Assembly (NCBI GenBank): GCA_964492185.1
Contig: CAZBJH010000083.1
Coordinates: 1 to 15,242, forward strand
Direction: 5' to 3'
DNA length: 15,242 bases
Origin: JAFGSZ01 sp964492185
GTDB lineage: Bacteria > Bacteroidota > Bacteroidia > Bacteroidales > UBA10428
Part shown: piece by piece, positions 1 to 7,653 of the stretch
Position numbering within the stretch: the first letter of the stretch is position 1
How the letters are laid out: every line of letters begins with the position of its first letter
Position numbers and translations under genes: made by a program
The notes under the pieces: model-generated
Database searches by the model: none
What the model was told of the DNA's origin: nothing
The model's input: only the letters and a program-made list of their open reading frames with translations

Positions 1-1
1 A

Positions 2-445
2 TCGTTAAAAATTATCTTCATTAGTTTTTTACTTTTAAATTCAGTTTACTTACTGGGGCAACCAAAAAATCAGCAACAAAACCAAATTGTGTATCATTTT
101 GATTACGAAGAGAATAATTCCGATTCTTCATCAACATTATATTGTGTGCTAAATCTCAGTGATATTAAAAATTATAAAAAAATCAACCTGTTATATAATG
201 ACAAACAAATTGATTACAGGCTTTCCAAACTTAATAAAGGAAAAATTAATACCTCTGACGCGGTAATTAAGGGTAATCATATTTATTTCAAGATCAAAGA
301 AAAACTTGAAGAACCTTTTGTTATAGTTAATCTTGAAGACAAAAAAGGAAAAATATATAAGGTCAAACTCAAAGATGCTGCCGGTCATATTATTGATCCC
401 GAAGAGAAAAGAAAAAGGTGGAAAAAATATAATTCCCGGCATTAA
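2..445 (+). CDS. Small secreted protein of unknown function, 5' end outside the window
   Basis: The reading frame is open from base 2 to the TAA at 443-445, giving 147 residues without an initiator. The first visible residues (SLKIIFISFLLLNSVYLLG, then Q) are a hydrophobic signal-peptide core, so the true start must lie only a few codons before the window. A GTG at 89 is in frame but would remove the signal peptide and is rejected as the start. After likely signal peptidase I cleavage the mature chain would begin QPKNQQQ. The rest is polar and lysine-rich with alternating short hydrophobic stretches (for example IYFKIKEKL and FVIVNLED), which suggests a small beta-rich domain, and it ends in a basic tail. 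I recognise no family. It lies 78 bases before the large glycoside hydrolase, on the same strand, with the same strong AT bias and a Q-type mature end, so the two may be co-expressed. Export is well supported; function is unknown. Confidence 0.72.
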   Translation, partial: SLKIIFISFLLLNSVYLLGQPKNQQQNQIVYHFDYEENNSDSSSTLYCVLNLSDIKNYKKINLLYNDKQIDYRLSKLNKGKINTSDAVIKGNHIYFKIKEKLEEPFVIVNLEDKKGKIYKVKLKDAAGHIIDPEEKRKRWKKYNSRH

Positions 446-450
446 TTCAC

Positions 451-470
451 TTGATTAAATCAATCGTTTT
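451..470 (+). terminator. Weak hairpin after the small secreted gene
   Basis: TTGAT-TAA-ATCAA (451-463) forms a five-base-pair stem, followed by TCGTTTT. It lies five bases after the stop at 445. The stem is short and AT-rich, so it may be a weak terminator or chance. The rest of 446-523 is AT-rich, and I see no TAnnTTTG promoter element in it. Confidence 0.25.
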
Positions 471-523
471 ATAAAGTTACGTAGCAATTAATAAATTCAT
501 TAACAAACTAAATCCTCATTAAA

Positions 524-3500
524 ATGAAATACAATAAAATTTTTCTCGTGCTATTCATTATTTCATGCTCTTTTATAAATTCATTAGCACAGGAATCGAT
601 AACCCTAACGCCATACAAAGATGCATGGTTGAGAATATGCGAAAAACCAGGATATACTTACATTACATCAACAAATTATGGTGATGTGAAAAAGCTTCAT
701 ACATCCGAATGGACCTGGAGTAATAATCGCTTTGCGGACAGGTCTGTGATGGATTTTGACCTTTCTGATATACCACAGGGGGCACAAATCCTTGATGCAA
801 AATTATCATTATATGCTCAGGACCCCCAACCCAATGCAGATTATATGCATATGAATTATTCTACTACACAAAACACTGGTTATAAGCAGAATAAAAGCTA
901 TCTTGAACGGATAACAACAAGCTGGCAGGAAAATATAGTTACATGGGCAAATAAACCCGGCACCACTCCGACAAACCGCATAATTTTGCCCGAGTCAACT
1001 GCATATGATCAGGATTATCTTAATGTAAATGTCACCAGTTTAGTTCAGGATATGGTAGATAATCCTGATAACAGTTATGGATTCATGCTGCGATTGGTAA
1101 ATGAACAAAAGTATGCCAGAATGGCTTTTTGTTCAGTGGACCATCCGGATCCAAGTAAGTACCCAAAATTAGAAATTACTTATAATTTACCATCATATAG
1201 TATTAATACTAATTCACCTGAGAAATTCTCCAAACTAGAAATGGATATTTATATAAATAGTCCTTATTATAGTAGTACCCAAAGAACACTAATAAACTCA
1301 AAAAACGGATATAATAAAGATGAAATCGTTTTGGTAGCTACTTTAAAAGACCCAAAAGGAAATACGAGAATTATAAATGGTTTTTTATATGAAAATTTTA
1401 TTGTGACGAATGAACCGCAAACCCGGCCAGATTTGTGTCTTTATCCTTACATTAATTCTCAATCATTGTCTGTTCCTGAAACAGGCAAGAAGGTCTATTG
1501 GAAAATCAGGTTTACACCTGATATCCCCGGAACCTGGTCTTATTCAATACGGTTTAAATTTCCAACAAGTAGTGAATCAGATATTATTGTATGTAATAAT
1601 AAAACTTTTTACTGCAAAAATAGCAATAACAAAGGCATTGTTAAGCTTGAAAATAATGTATTCCAATATTCTGACGGTACAGGGTTTATTCCTCTAGGGC
1701 TTAATATTATTGCATGGCAACCATGGAACGTTAAAATCAGCGAAGGCGTTTATTACAATGAAAACAGTGGGACCAATTTTTTCGATGTATTTTTCGAAAG
1801 ATTAAGTGAAGAAGGTGGTAATTTTGCCCGTATATTTATTGATCATTATGCGGCTTTATATTTAGTTGGCCCTCTTAAATATAAGGATGATCCTCCAATG
1901 TTGTACTACGATTCTTTCAGGCAATTGTCTGCATTTCAATTAGACAAGATAATTGAAAAAGCGGAATCAGAGAATATTAAACTGCAGCTTTGTTTCACTT
2001 TCATGCGACTGGGTGGTTATGAAAACCCAAATGATGCATCGAGTTGGTGGCCGCACAATCCTTTTAACAGCAATAATTGGGATGACAATACTAATAATGG
2101 GGATTGTGATACATGGGAAGATATACTGACAAAAGAATCTGCATTAGATGTACAGAAAAATCTTGTAAAATTCATTATAGACAGATGGGGATATTCACCA
2201 AGCATTTTTTCCTGGGAGATAATAAATGAAGCAGATGGTAAAGTGAGTAAATATTCCAAGTTAGAAAGCGATGTGCTTTCTGCTGCAAAAAGGATAGCAT
2301 CAAATATGGTCTCATGGCACGAGGAATTAATAACAACGATACGAAACCATGACATATACGAACACCCGATTACCACTTCATTTGGAGATCATCATCTTCA
2401 ACCTTTTACCGGTGATACCCCAGAATGGATATCAAATTATAATGTGGACAATTATAAAAATCAAATTTATAATTTAGTTGATTACTGTGACGCTCATCAA
2501 TATTATCTGCCTGATGGTCATGGAGGCCTGCCAAGTTATTTACTTGTTGATGAAAAAGATGCTCTTTTTAACAGCATGAAAGAGATGAGAGAATATATTC
2601 CACACAAACAACTCGCCGCAGGTGAACATCAGGTTAATATAGTCGAAAACAGATCCGATAAAGCCAACGATGATTTTCATGAATTATATGATCCCGGGGC
2701 CTTAAGCCAGCATTCTTCTTTATGGAGTAGTCTTTTTAGCGGTTATATGGGACCCCAGGTTCATTGGGACTGGCAACATTTTATTGAACGAGATGATCCT
2801 GACAATTCATCGTCAAATTATATGAAGTGTTTTAAACCAGTTTCCAATTTTATTGCCAATATTAAAAAAATCGATTATAGCAAGCAAGAACCATATCATT
2901 CACAAGGGATATGTCTCTCAACTTATTATTTAGTTGATAAGGAAGCTAATAAAATATTCGGATGGGTACAAAACAATAATTTTTCCTTTGAAAAATTATT
3001 AGGCGAGTATACAGTAGGTACAAGAGGAAATAATGATGGGGATTTTCATAATGTGAGTGAATATCTTACCTCCGGATTGATAGATAACAAACCGGATTGG
3101 CCAAACACTATTTATGAGGGGCTTTTTGCAATTAATGTTCCTAAAACTGGTCAGTATGAAGTAACCTGGTATAATACCGAAACCGGGCTAAGTACAGGGA
3201 TTTGTGAAACTTTTACTAGTTGTGGGTCTAAATTGTCTATAAATATACCATTGTCTCTAAGAGATTCCAAATATGGTGATATTGCCTTTATAGCTGTATC
3301 TAAAGGTATTGGTGAACCTGCTAAAAGTTATAAAGGAATTTCTAAAACAGTAAAAGTCGCTTCAAAAATTAAAACCAATTCATCAAACCAGGTAATTTAT
3401 CAAAATTCCACAGATAGTAAAATATTTGCTTCTTATCAACAGAATGGTACCTGGTTATCAGGTGCTCTGAAAAAAGAAAGCTATCCTCCTTCATATTCTT

Positions 3501-4630
3501 ATACAGGATTTGATGTTGATGATGGTTGGCAAAGTCCTATATATTATTGTGGTTATGAAAATGGTGTCAAAAATTTTTATACTATTTATTATAATGAAGA
3601 TTGGATAATTAAAAAGCTTACAAATAGTAATATAGACATTAAATCAATGAGTGATATTCATTTTTTTAATAATAATATAATTTATGTAAAAGGTAACGGT
3701 TCACTTGGGGTTATCTATGACTGCGGAAAAACTTATTGGTGTGATGGATATCTTAAACAAAGTGCCCCAAAAGTATATAGTAATACTGGATTCGACATAA
3801 TATCACAATGGGGGCTTCCTACATTTTACGCAGGCATTAATCCTTCAGGTGGTACAGATATATATAAGATATTCTATAATAATGGTTGGAAATATGACAG
3901 AATTACTAATTCAGATTTATATATTGATAAATATAGCGAAATTCATATGGGATATAATAACAAAACAGGTTATTTTGTCAGACAAGATGGTTATTTTAGT
4001 GCATTCTACGAATGTGATGGTTACTACTTGTGTGTTGATTGGATACATCCCTCCGGGGCTCCTAAAGTAAAATCATTTACAGGTTTCGCTGTAAACCCAG
4101 TATGGGATGGTCATATTTTTTATATCGGTGAGGATGATAACATCTATAAAATATATTGGGATGGTGAATGGACATATAAAAAAGTATCTGTAGATAAGTG
4201 TTTTAATGGGGTTAAGAATTATTCTAATCTTCACTATAGTGATAATACGATATTTTATGTTGATAAATCTGATGGCAAAATCCATTATTTAATGGATAAT
4301 AACTCTGCTTTTAAATCAACACTCCATTCGAATAATGAACCTAACTACTTTATTGATTATAAAATCTCTCAAAATAATCATCATTTAGACGAAGAAACAT
4401 TTTTATATGCATTCCCTAATCCAAATAATGGACGATTTACAGTTAAAAGCAAAATAATAATACAATCTATAATAATATACGACTACACAGGAAAGATCGT
4501 CCTAAAAGAAAATAACTTAAAACACAAACAAAAATTTATAAATATCGATACATACAAAAGTGGTATCTATGTAATGCAATGCAAATTGATGGATGGAACT
4601 TACAAGGTTATAAAAATCAATATAAAATAA
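524..4630 (+). CDS. Exported multidomain glycoside hydrolase (DNRLRE, DUF5060, GH clan A), T9SS cargo
   Basis: This 1368-residue secreted enzyme probably cleaves a polysaccharide outside the cell. Residues 1-22 are a signal peptide ending SLA before Q23. Residues 25-220 resemble the DNRLRE (CBM96-like) module, with TSWQENIVTWANKP and PKLEITY near its end. Residues 229-347 resemble DUF5060, the beta-sandwich often placed before GH5-like barrels. About 377-780 is a clan A (beta/alpha)8 barrel: R436 in NFARIFI, the likely acid/base E569 in WEIINE, H658 in DAHQYY, and the likely nucleophile E701 in LAAGEHQ. Residues 793-928 form a C-terminal beta domain. About 956-1276 are propeller-like repeats. 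Residues 1288-1368 match a type A T9SS sorting domain (YAFPNPNNGRF, IIIYDYTGKIV, GIYVMQ). T9SS cargo is normally passed through the outer membrane and released or surface-anchored. The gene is very AT-rich compared with those after 4684. The exact GH family and substrate cannot be read from sequence; a GH5-like or DUF5060-associated family is most likely. Confidence 0.85.
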   Translation: MKYNKIFLVLFIISCSFINSLAQESITLTPYKDAWLRICEKPGYTYITSTNYGDVKKLHTSEWTWSNNRFADRSVMDFDLSDIPQGAQILDAKLSLYAQDPQPNADYMHMNYSTTQNTGYKQNKSYLERITTSWQENIVTWANKPGTTPTNRIILPESTAYDQDYLNVNVTSLVQDMVDNPDNSYGFMLRLVNEQKYARMAFCSVDHPDPSKYPKLEITYNLPSYSINTNSPEKFSKLEMDIYINSPYYSSTQRTLINSKNGYNKDEIVLVATLKDPKGNTRIINGFLYENFIVTNEPQTRPDLCLYPYINSQSLSVPETGKKVYWKIRFTPDIPGTWSYSIRFKFPTSSESDIIVCNNKTFYCKNSNNKGIVKLENNVFQYSDGTGFIPLGLNIIAWQPWNVKISEGVYYNENSGTNFFDVFFERLSEEGGNFARIFIDHYAALYLVGPLKYKDDPPMLYYDSFRQLSAFQLDKIIEKAESENIKLQLCFTFMRLGGYENPNDASSWWPHNPFNSNNWDDNTNNGDCDTWEDILTKESALDVQKNLVKFIIDRWGYSPSIFSWEIINEADGKVSKYSKLESDVLSAAKRIASNMVSWHEELITTIRNHDIYEHPITTSFGDHHLQPFTGDTPEWISNYNVDNYKNQIYNLVDYCDAHQYYLPDGHGGLPSYLLVDEKDALFNSMKEMREYIPHKQLAAGEHQVNIVENRSDKANDDFHELYDPGALSQHSSLWSSLFSGYMGPQVHWDWQHFIERDDPDNSSSNYMKCFKPVSNFIANIKKIDYSKQEPYHSQGICLSTYYLVDKEANKIFGWVQNNNFSFEKLLGEYTVGTRGNNDGDFHNVSEYLTSGLIDNKPDWPNTIYEGLFAINVPKTGQYEVTWYNTETGLSTGICETFTSCGSKLSINIPLSLRDSKYGDIAFIAVSKGIGEPAKSYKGISKTVKVASKIKTNSSNQVIYQNSTDSKIFASYQQNGTWLSGALKKESYPPSYSYTGFDVDDGWQSPIYYCGYENGVKNFYTIYYNEDWIIKKLTNSNIDIKSMSDIHFFNNNIIYVKGNGSLGVIYDCGKTYWCDGYLKQSAPKVYSNTGFDIISQWGLPTFYAGINPSGGTDIYKIFYNNGWKYDRITNSDLYIDKYSEIHMGYNNKTGYFVRQDGYFSAFYECDGYYLCVDWIHPSGAPKVKSFTGFAVNPVWDGHIFYIGEDDNIYKIYWDGEWTYKKVSVDKCFNGVKNYSNLHYSDNTIFYVDKSDGKIHYLMDNNSAFKSTLHSNNEPNYFIDYKISQNNHHLDEETFLYAFPNPNNGRFTVKSKIIIQSIIIYDYTGKIVLKENNLKHKQKFINIDTYKSGIYVMQCKLMDGTYKVIKINIK
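3428..4351 (+). repeat. Protein-level repeats of about 94-98 residues, propeller-like
   Basis: Within the glycoside hydrolase, the motif (S/F)xTGF recurs at F996, F1090 and F1188, a spacing of 94 and 98 residues. Each unit holds two similar halves: one with W...FY.G....IY.IYYN..W.Y, the other with IH...NN..YV..DG.....Y. A half unit precedes the first full copy. Counted as halves of about 47 residues, the region of roughly 320 residues gives about seven blades. This size and pattern suits a beta-propeller lectin, but the fold and any sugar binding are inference. Confidence 0.6.
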
Positions 4631-4642
4631 TTACTAAAATAT

Positions 4643-4677
4643 AAATAAGTAAGGTTGTTAAACAACCTCACTTATTT
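4643..4677. terminator. Bidirectional intrinsic terminator between convergent genes
   Basis: The left arm AAATAAGT-A-AGGTTGT (4643-4658) pairs with ACAACCT-C-ACTTATTT (4662-4677) around a TAA loop. That is 15 base pairs with a single A/C mismatch. The A-rich and T-rich flanks give a U-run on either strand. It lies in the 53-base gap between the stop of the glycoside hydrolase (4630) and the stop of the MBOAT gene (4684), so it can end both transcripts. Confidence 0.8.
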
Positions 4678-4683
4678 TTAAAC

Positions 4684-6339
4684 CTAAAACTGAAAATAAA
4701 TAAAAGGCTGCAGGTCGGCCGAGAGGCTCTGGTATATGATAAAGACAACCACCACGGTGATCAGGATCTTGGCCCAGATGGGGGTGTTTATGAACCAGTC
4801 GCGGTAAGCGACCTTGACTTTTTCGGGCAGCCAGTGGACGGCAAGGCCGAAGGCAAACACCAGCAAAACTTTTCCGTAGCTTATTATCATCTCTGGTACC
4901 TGGGGCCAGTTGAAGCTGGTTCCGATCTGATTAAGGAGGTCATAGGTGCCCTGCATGCTTTCACCCCGGAACCAGATGCGGGTGAAAGTGATGAAGCTGA
5001 AAGTGAAAAAGATCTTCCAGGTGTTGGCCAGCCAGTGGGTGCTGTGCTCATAGGGGCTCACCCTGCGCCAGAATTTGTACGCCACAACGCCAAGTCCGTT
5101 CAGGCCGCCCCACAATACAAAGGTCCAGCTCGATCCATGCCATAATCCCCCCAGCAGCATGGTCATCATTAAATTAATGTTGGTGCTGATAGTCAGCCGC
5201 ATCTGCGGAAAGATCCTGGCCAGTACCCATATACCGCCTATAATGATCATGAATACCGGTATCAGCCATAGCTTCCCGGCCATCAGAACCACGAACAACA
5301 GTAACACAGTCAAACTGGCATAAGTAGCAAAGGTCCCGCCCCGGTTACCTCCCATGGGTATATACAGGTAATCCCTGAGCCATGACGAAAGAGAGATATG
5401 CCATCGCCTCCAGAACTCGCCACAGCTTTTTGCCTTATAGGGAGAATTGAAGTTTTTAGGCAGGTAAAACCCCATGAGAAGGGCAATACCAATGGCTATG
5501 TCAGTATACCCCGAGAAATCGCAATATACCTGCAGCGAATAACCGTACAGTCCTATCAGGTTTTCAAAGCCCGAATAGGAAGCCGGGTTGGCAAATACCC
5601 GGTCGATCAGGTTCACGGCAATATAATCACCGACAAACATTTTCTTCATCAATCCTTTTAATACCAGGTACATTGCTAATCCGAATTCATAGCGCGAAAG
5701 GTTGAACTTTTTATACAACTGGGGGATGAACTCCGCGGCCCGCACAATAGGGCCGGCAACCAGTTGCGGAAAGAAGGAAACATAAAATCCGAAGTCGGGA
5801 ATATTGTTTACCGGTTTTACTTTTCCCCTGTACACATCCACCGAATAGCTGATGGTTTGAAAGGTGAAAAACGAGATGCCTACAGGAGGTAGTATTTTCC
5901 CCAGGTCGAAATGTGTGCCCAGTAACATGTTAGACCACTTGGCTGCATGGGTAACCACCTCCAGGTTGGTATGAAAAACAGCATTTATGGTTTCGGTAAA
6001 AAAATAGTCATATTTAAAAAACGCCAGCACCCCGAGGTTCAATATAATACTAAGGGCAACAAAGAGTTTCTTATACGTTTTTTTCGATGAATTATAAATG
6101 GCTTTCCCGATATAAAAATCAGATACGGTGGAAAATATCAGGATAAAGAAAAATAAGCCCCCGGTCTTATAATAAAAAAACAGGCTTACCAGGAAAAGAT
6201 ATGCATTTCGTAAGGCATTCTTTTTATATAATACAGAATAACCTGTAAGCACAACAGCGAAAAAAGCCCAGAAATACAAACGGGTAAAGATCAGCGGATT
6301 TTCAGGAGAATACAGAAATATGTCCTTCAGAACTTCCAT
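4684..6339 (-). CDS. MBOAT-family membrane O-acyltransferase (AlgI/PatA-like)
   Basis: A 551-residue polytopic inner-membrane protein with roughly ten or more hydrophobic segments, near the usual length of AlgI and PatA. The MBOAT signatures are clear: FFPQLVAGPIVR, then DFSGYTDIAIGIALLMGF, FWRRWHISLSSWLRDY with H314, and LGGLWHGSSW with the expected catalytic H401. Members of this branch take an acyl group, usually acetyl, from a cytoplasmic donor and pass it across the membrane to a periplasmic partner that modifies a glycan. Its ATG (6337-6339) follows the TAA of the upstream SGNH gene with no intervening base, so the two are probably translationally coupled. Being last in a run with two SGNH proteins and a lytic transglycosylase favours peptidoglycan O-acetylation; alginate-like exopolysaccharide acetylation is the alternative. 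Family assignment is firm; the substrate is inferred. Confidence 0.92.
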   Translation of the reverse strand: MEVLKDIFLYSPENPLIFTRLYFWAFFAVVLTGYSVLYKKNALRNAYLFLVSLFFYYKTGGLFFFILIFSTVSDFYIGKAIYNSSKKTYKKLFVALSIILNLGVLAFFKYDYFFTETINAVFHTNLEVVTHAAKWSNMLLGTHFDLGKILPPVGISFFTFQTISYSVDVYRGKVKPVNNIPDFGFYVSFFPQLVAGPIVRAAEFIPQLYKKFNLSRYEFGLAMYLVLKGLMKKMFVGDYIAVNLIDRVFANPASYSGFENLIGLYGYSLQVYCDFSGYTDIAIGIALLMGFYLPKNFNSPYKAKSCGEFWRRWHISLSSWLRDYLYIPMGGNRGGTFATYASLTVLLLFVVLMAGKLWLIPVFMIIIGGIWVLARIFPQMRLTISTNINLMMTMLLGGLWHGSSWTFVLWGGLNGLGVVAYKFWRRVSPYEHSTHWLANTWKIFFTFSFITFTRIWFRGESMQGTYDLLNQIGTSFNWPQVPEMIISYGKVLLVFAFGLAVHWLPEKVKVAYRDWFINTPIWAKILITVVVVFIIYQSLSADLQPFIYFQF

Positions 6340-7632
6340 TTAAAAATCGCTCATATATTGCTTACCAGGGTTATTAATACCGCTGATTTGTTCAACATGA
6401 TTTTCATATGATCGTAATATGGCATTAAAAAACAAGTTTCCTTTCAGCTCATAGCCGGGCCGGTTAAAATGGATCTTATCCTTTCGCATGAGGTCACTCA
6501 TATACCAGGTATAAGACGAATCAAAACCTCCCATGATGGAATAAAAATCCCATACCCCGCAATTATATTCTGCTGCAAGTTCAAAAATAACATTTTTCAT
6601 AACAACTGTATTTTCATTGGCATACCTCCGGTAAAGGTAACTGTCGTTCGGCACAGTCATCATAATGGCTGCACCCGGTTCTGCTTCTCTTATCGCCCTG
6701 ATCAGCCTTTTATAATTCGACTTATACAGTTCTTTGTCAAAGTTTCGGGTATAAGCATCGTTTGTACCTATTGAGATTATCACCAGGTCAGGATCCAAAG
6801 CCTTTAAATGACGGCCAAAATCCTCGCAGTGCAGATATGAATCAAGCCTGGAGCCATTCACTCCTATGGCATTATAACGAATTCCCGGATTGCTGTTCTC
6901 AAAGCTGAAACCGAATAGTTGAAAATAATGCTGGGACGGCCGGTTCTTTGCAAAACGCAAAGTAAGGCTGTCAGCATGCCCTGCAAAAAGAAATTCAGTG
7001 TATCCCAGGTCCTCATTGGCCAGCGCCAGAAACGGACCACCGGGTGTTTCAGGAATCAGATCAAAAAGTGCAGTATCAAAAGGATGGAATATCCGCACCC
7101 TGTTGAAATCGTAAAAAACGGAGGAATCGCGGTTGAGCCAAATGCTTATGCATGCCGAGGTATCATCTGTTGTAACGGACATGCCTGATAATCCCAGCCT
7201 GCAATCATTATTACGCGTGGTATTTTTGCATGAGCTCCATTCCCCGGAATACCTGACTCCGTAATTTGAAGGATTATTTGTTCCGGCAACCCTGTATGGA
7301 AAGACAAAGCCCCTTCCTCCGTTCAATCCCGGGTAAAAAGTCTGCAAACGCTTTCGAACCTGGTGCGTATATATATCAGCCTGAATATGAGACCCGCCTA
7401 TATGAACAATGCTCACCTGGCCGGCACCCTTAAGGATGAGTTCATCAAGCTTGTCGTACATACACTCGAATGCACTGCTGTCAGCCGGAAAATCAATCCT
7501 GTTTTGTCCATACCGGATAAAAGGATATTCTTTGATCTCGAAAGGATAAATATCCTGCTGGGAAAAACCTGCCTGTATCCATCCTGCCAGAAAAACAAAA
7601 AACAAACCTGTAATAAAAATTATCCTGTGCAT
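6340..7632 (-). CDS. Secreted SGNH/GDSL-type hydrolase or acetyltransferase (second paralog)
   Basis: A 430-residue exported protein. Residues 1-24 are a signal peptide (hydrophobic IIFITGLFFVFLAG, then AGFS) with Q25 as the likely mature end. The SGNH blocks are present: block I VHIGGSHIQAD with nucleophile S81, block II near GVNGSRL, block III SIGTND with N291, and block V DKIHFN with D385 and H388. Block I reads GGSH instead of GDSx; the replaced Asp is not the triad Asp, so activity may remain. About 210 residues separate S81 from N291, far more than in a minimal SGNH fold, so a beta-rich domain is probably inserted. This recalls peptidoglycan O-acetylesterase Ape1, where a CBM35-like domain is inserted. 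It is clearly a paralog of the gene just upstream: both have Y(S/N)xMGG-like and HFN(R/P) ends. An AGGAGAGAGGG purine run sits just before the ATG. It could be an acetyl esterase, or the transferase partner of the adjacent MBOAT protein. Confidence 0.83.
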   Translation of the reverse strand: MHRIIFITGLFFVFLAGWIQAGFSQQDIYPFEIKEYPFIRYGQNRIDFPADSSAFECMYDKLDELILKGAGQVSIVHIGGSHIQADIYTHQVRKRLQTFYPGLNGGRGFVFPYRVAGTNNPSNYGVRYSGEWSSCKNTTRNNDCRLGLSGMSVTTDDTSACISIWLNRDSSVFYDFNRVRIFHPFDTALFDLIPETPGGPFLALANEDLGYTEFLFAGHADSLTLRFAKNRPSQHYFQLFGFSFENSNPGIRYNAIGVNGSRLDSYLHCEDFGRHLKALDPDLVIISIGTNDAYTRNFDKELYKSNYKRLIRAIREAEPGAAIMMTVPNDSYLYRRYANENTVVMKNVIFELAAEYNCGVWDFYSIMGGFDSSYTWYMSDLMRKDKIHFNRPGYELKGNLFFNAILRSYENHVEQISGINNPGKQYMSDF

Positions 7633-7653
7633 CCCTCTCTCCTGTCCTGTTAG

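Noticed and set aside
191..442. Minus-strand open frame opposite the first secreted gene
   Set aside because: It is Phe/Ile-rich because it is the complement of an AT-rich Lys/Asn-rich gene, whose own frame has a signal peptide.
1410..1697. Second plus-strand frame inside the glycoside hydrolase gene
   Set aside because: It lies wholly within the DUF5060 and early barrel coding region, which is intact in the main frame.
4834..5145. Open frame on the plus strand opposite the MBOAT gene
   Set aside because: It overlaps the conserved MBOAT motifs on the other strand and has no ribosome site or recognisable domain.
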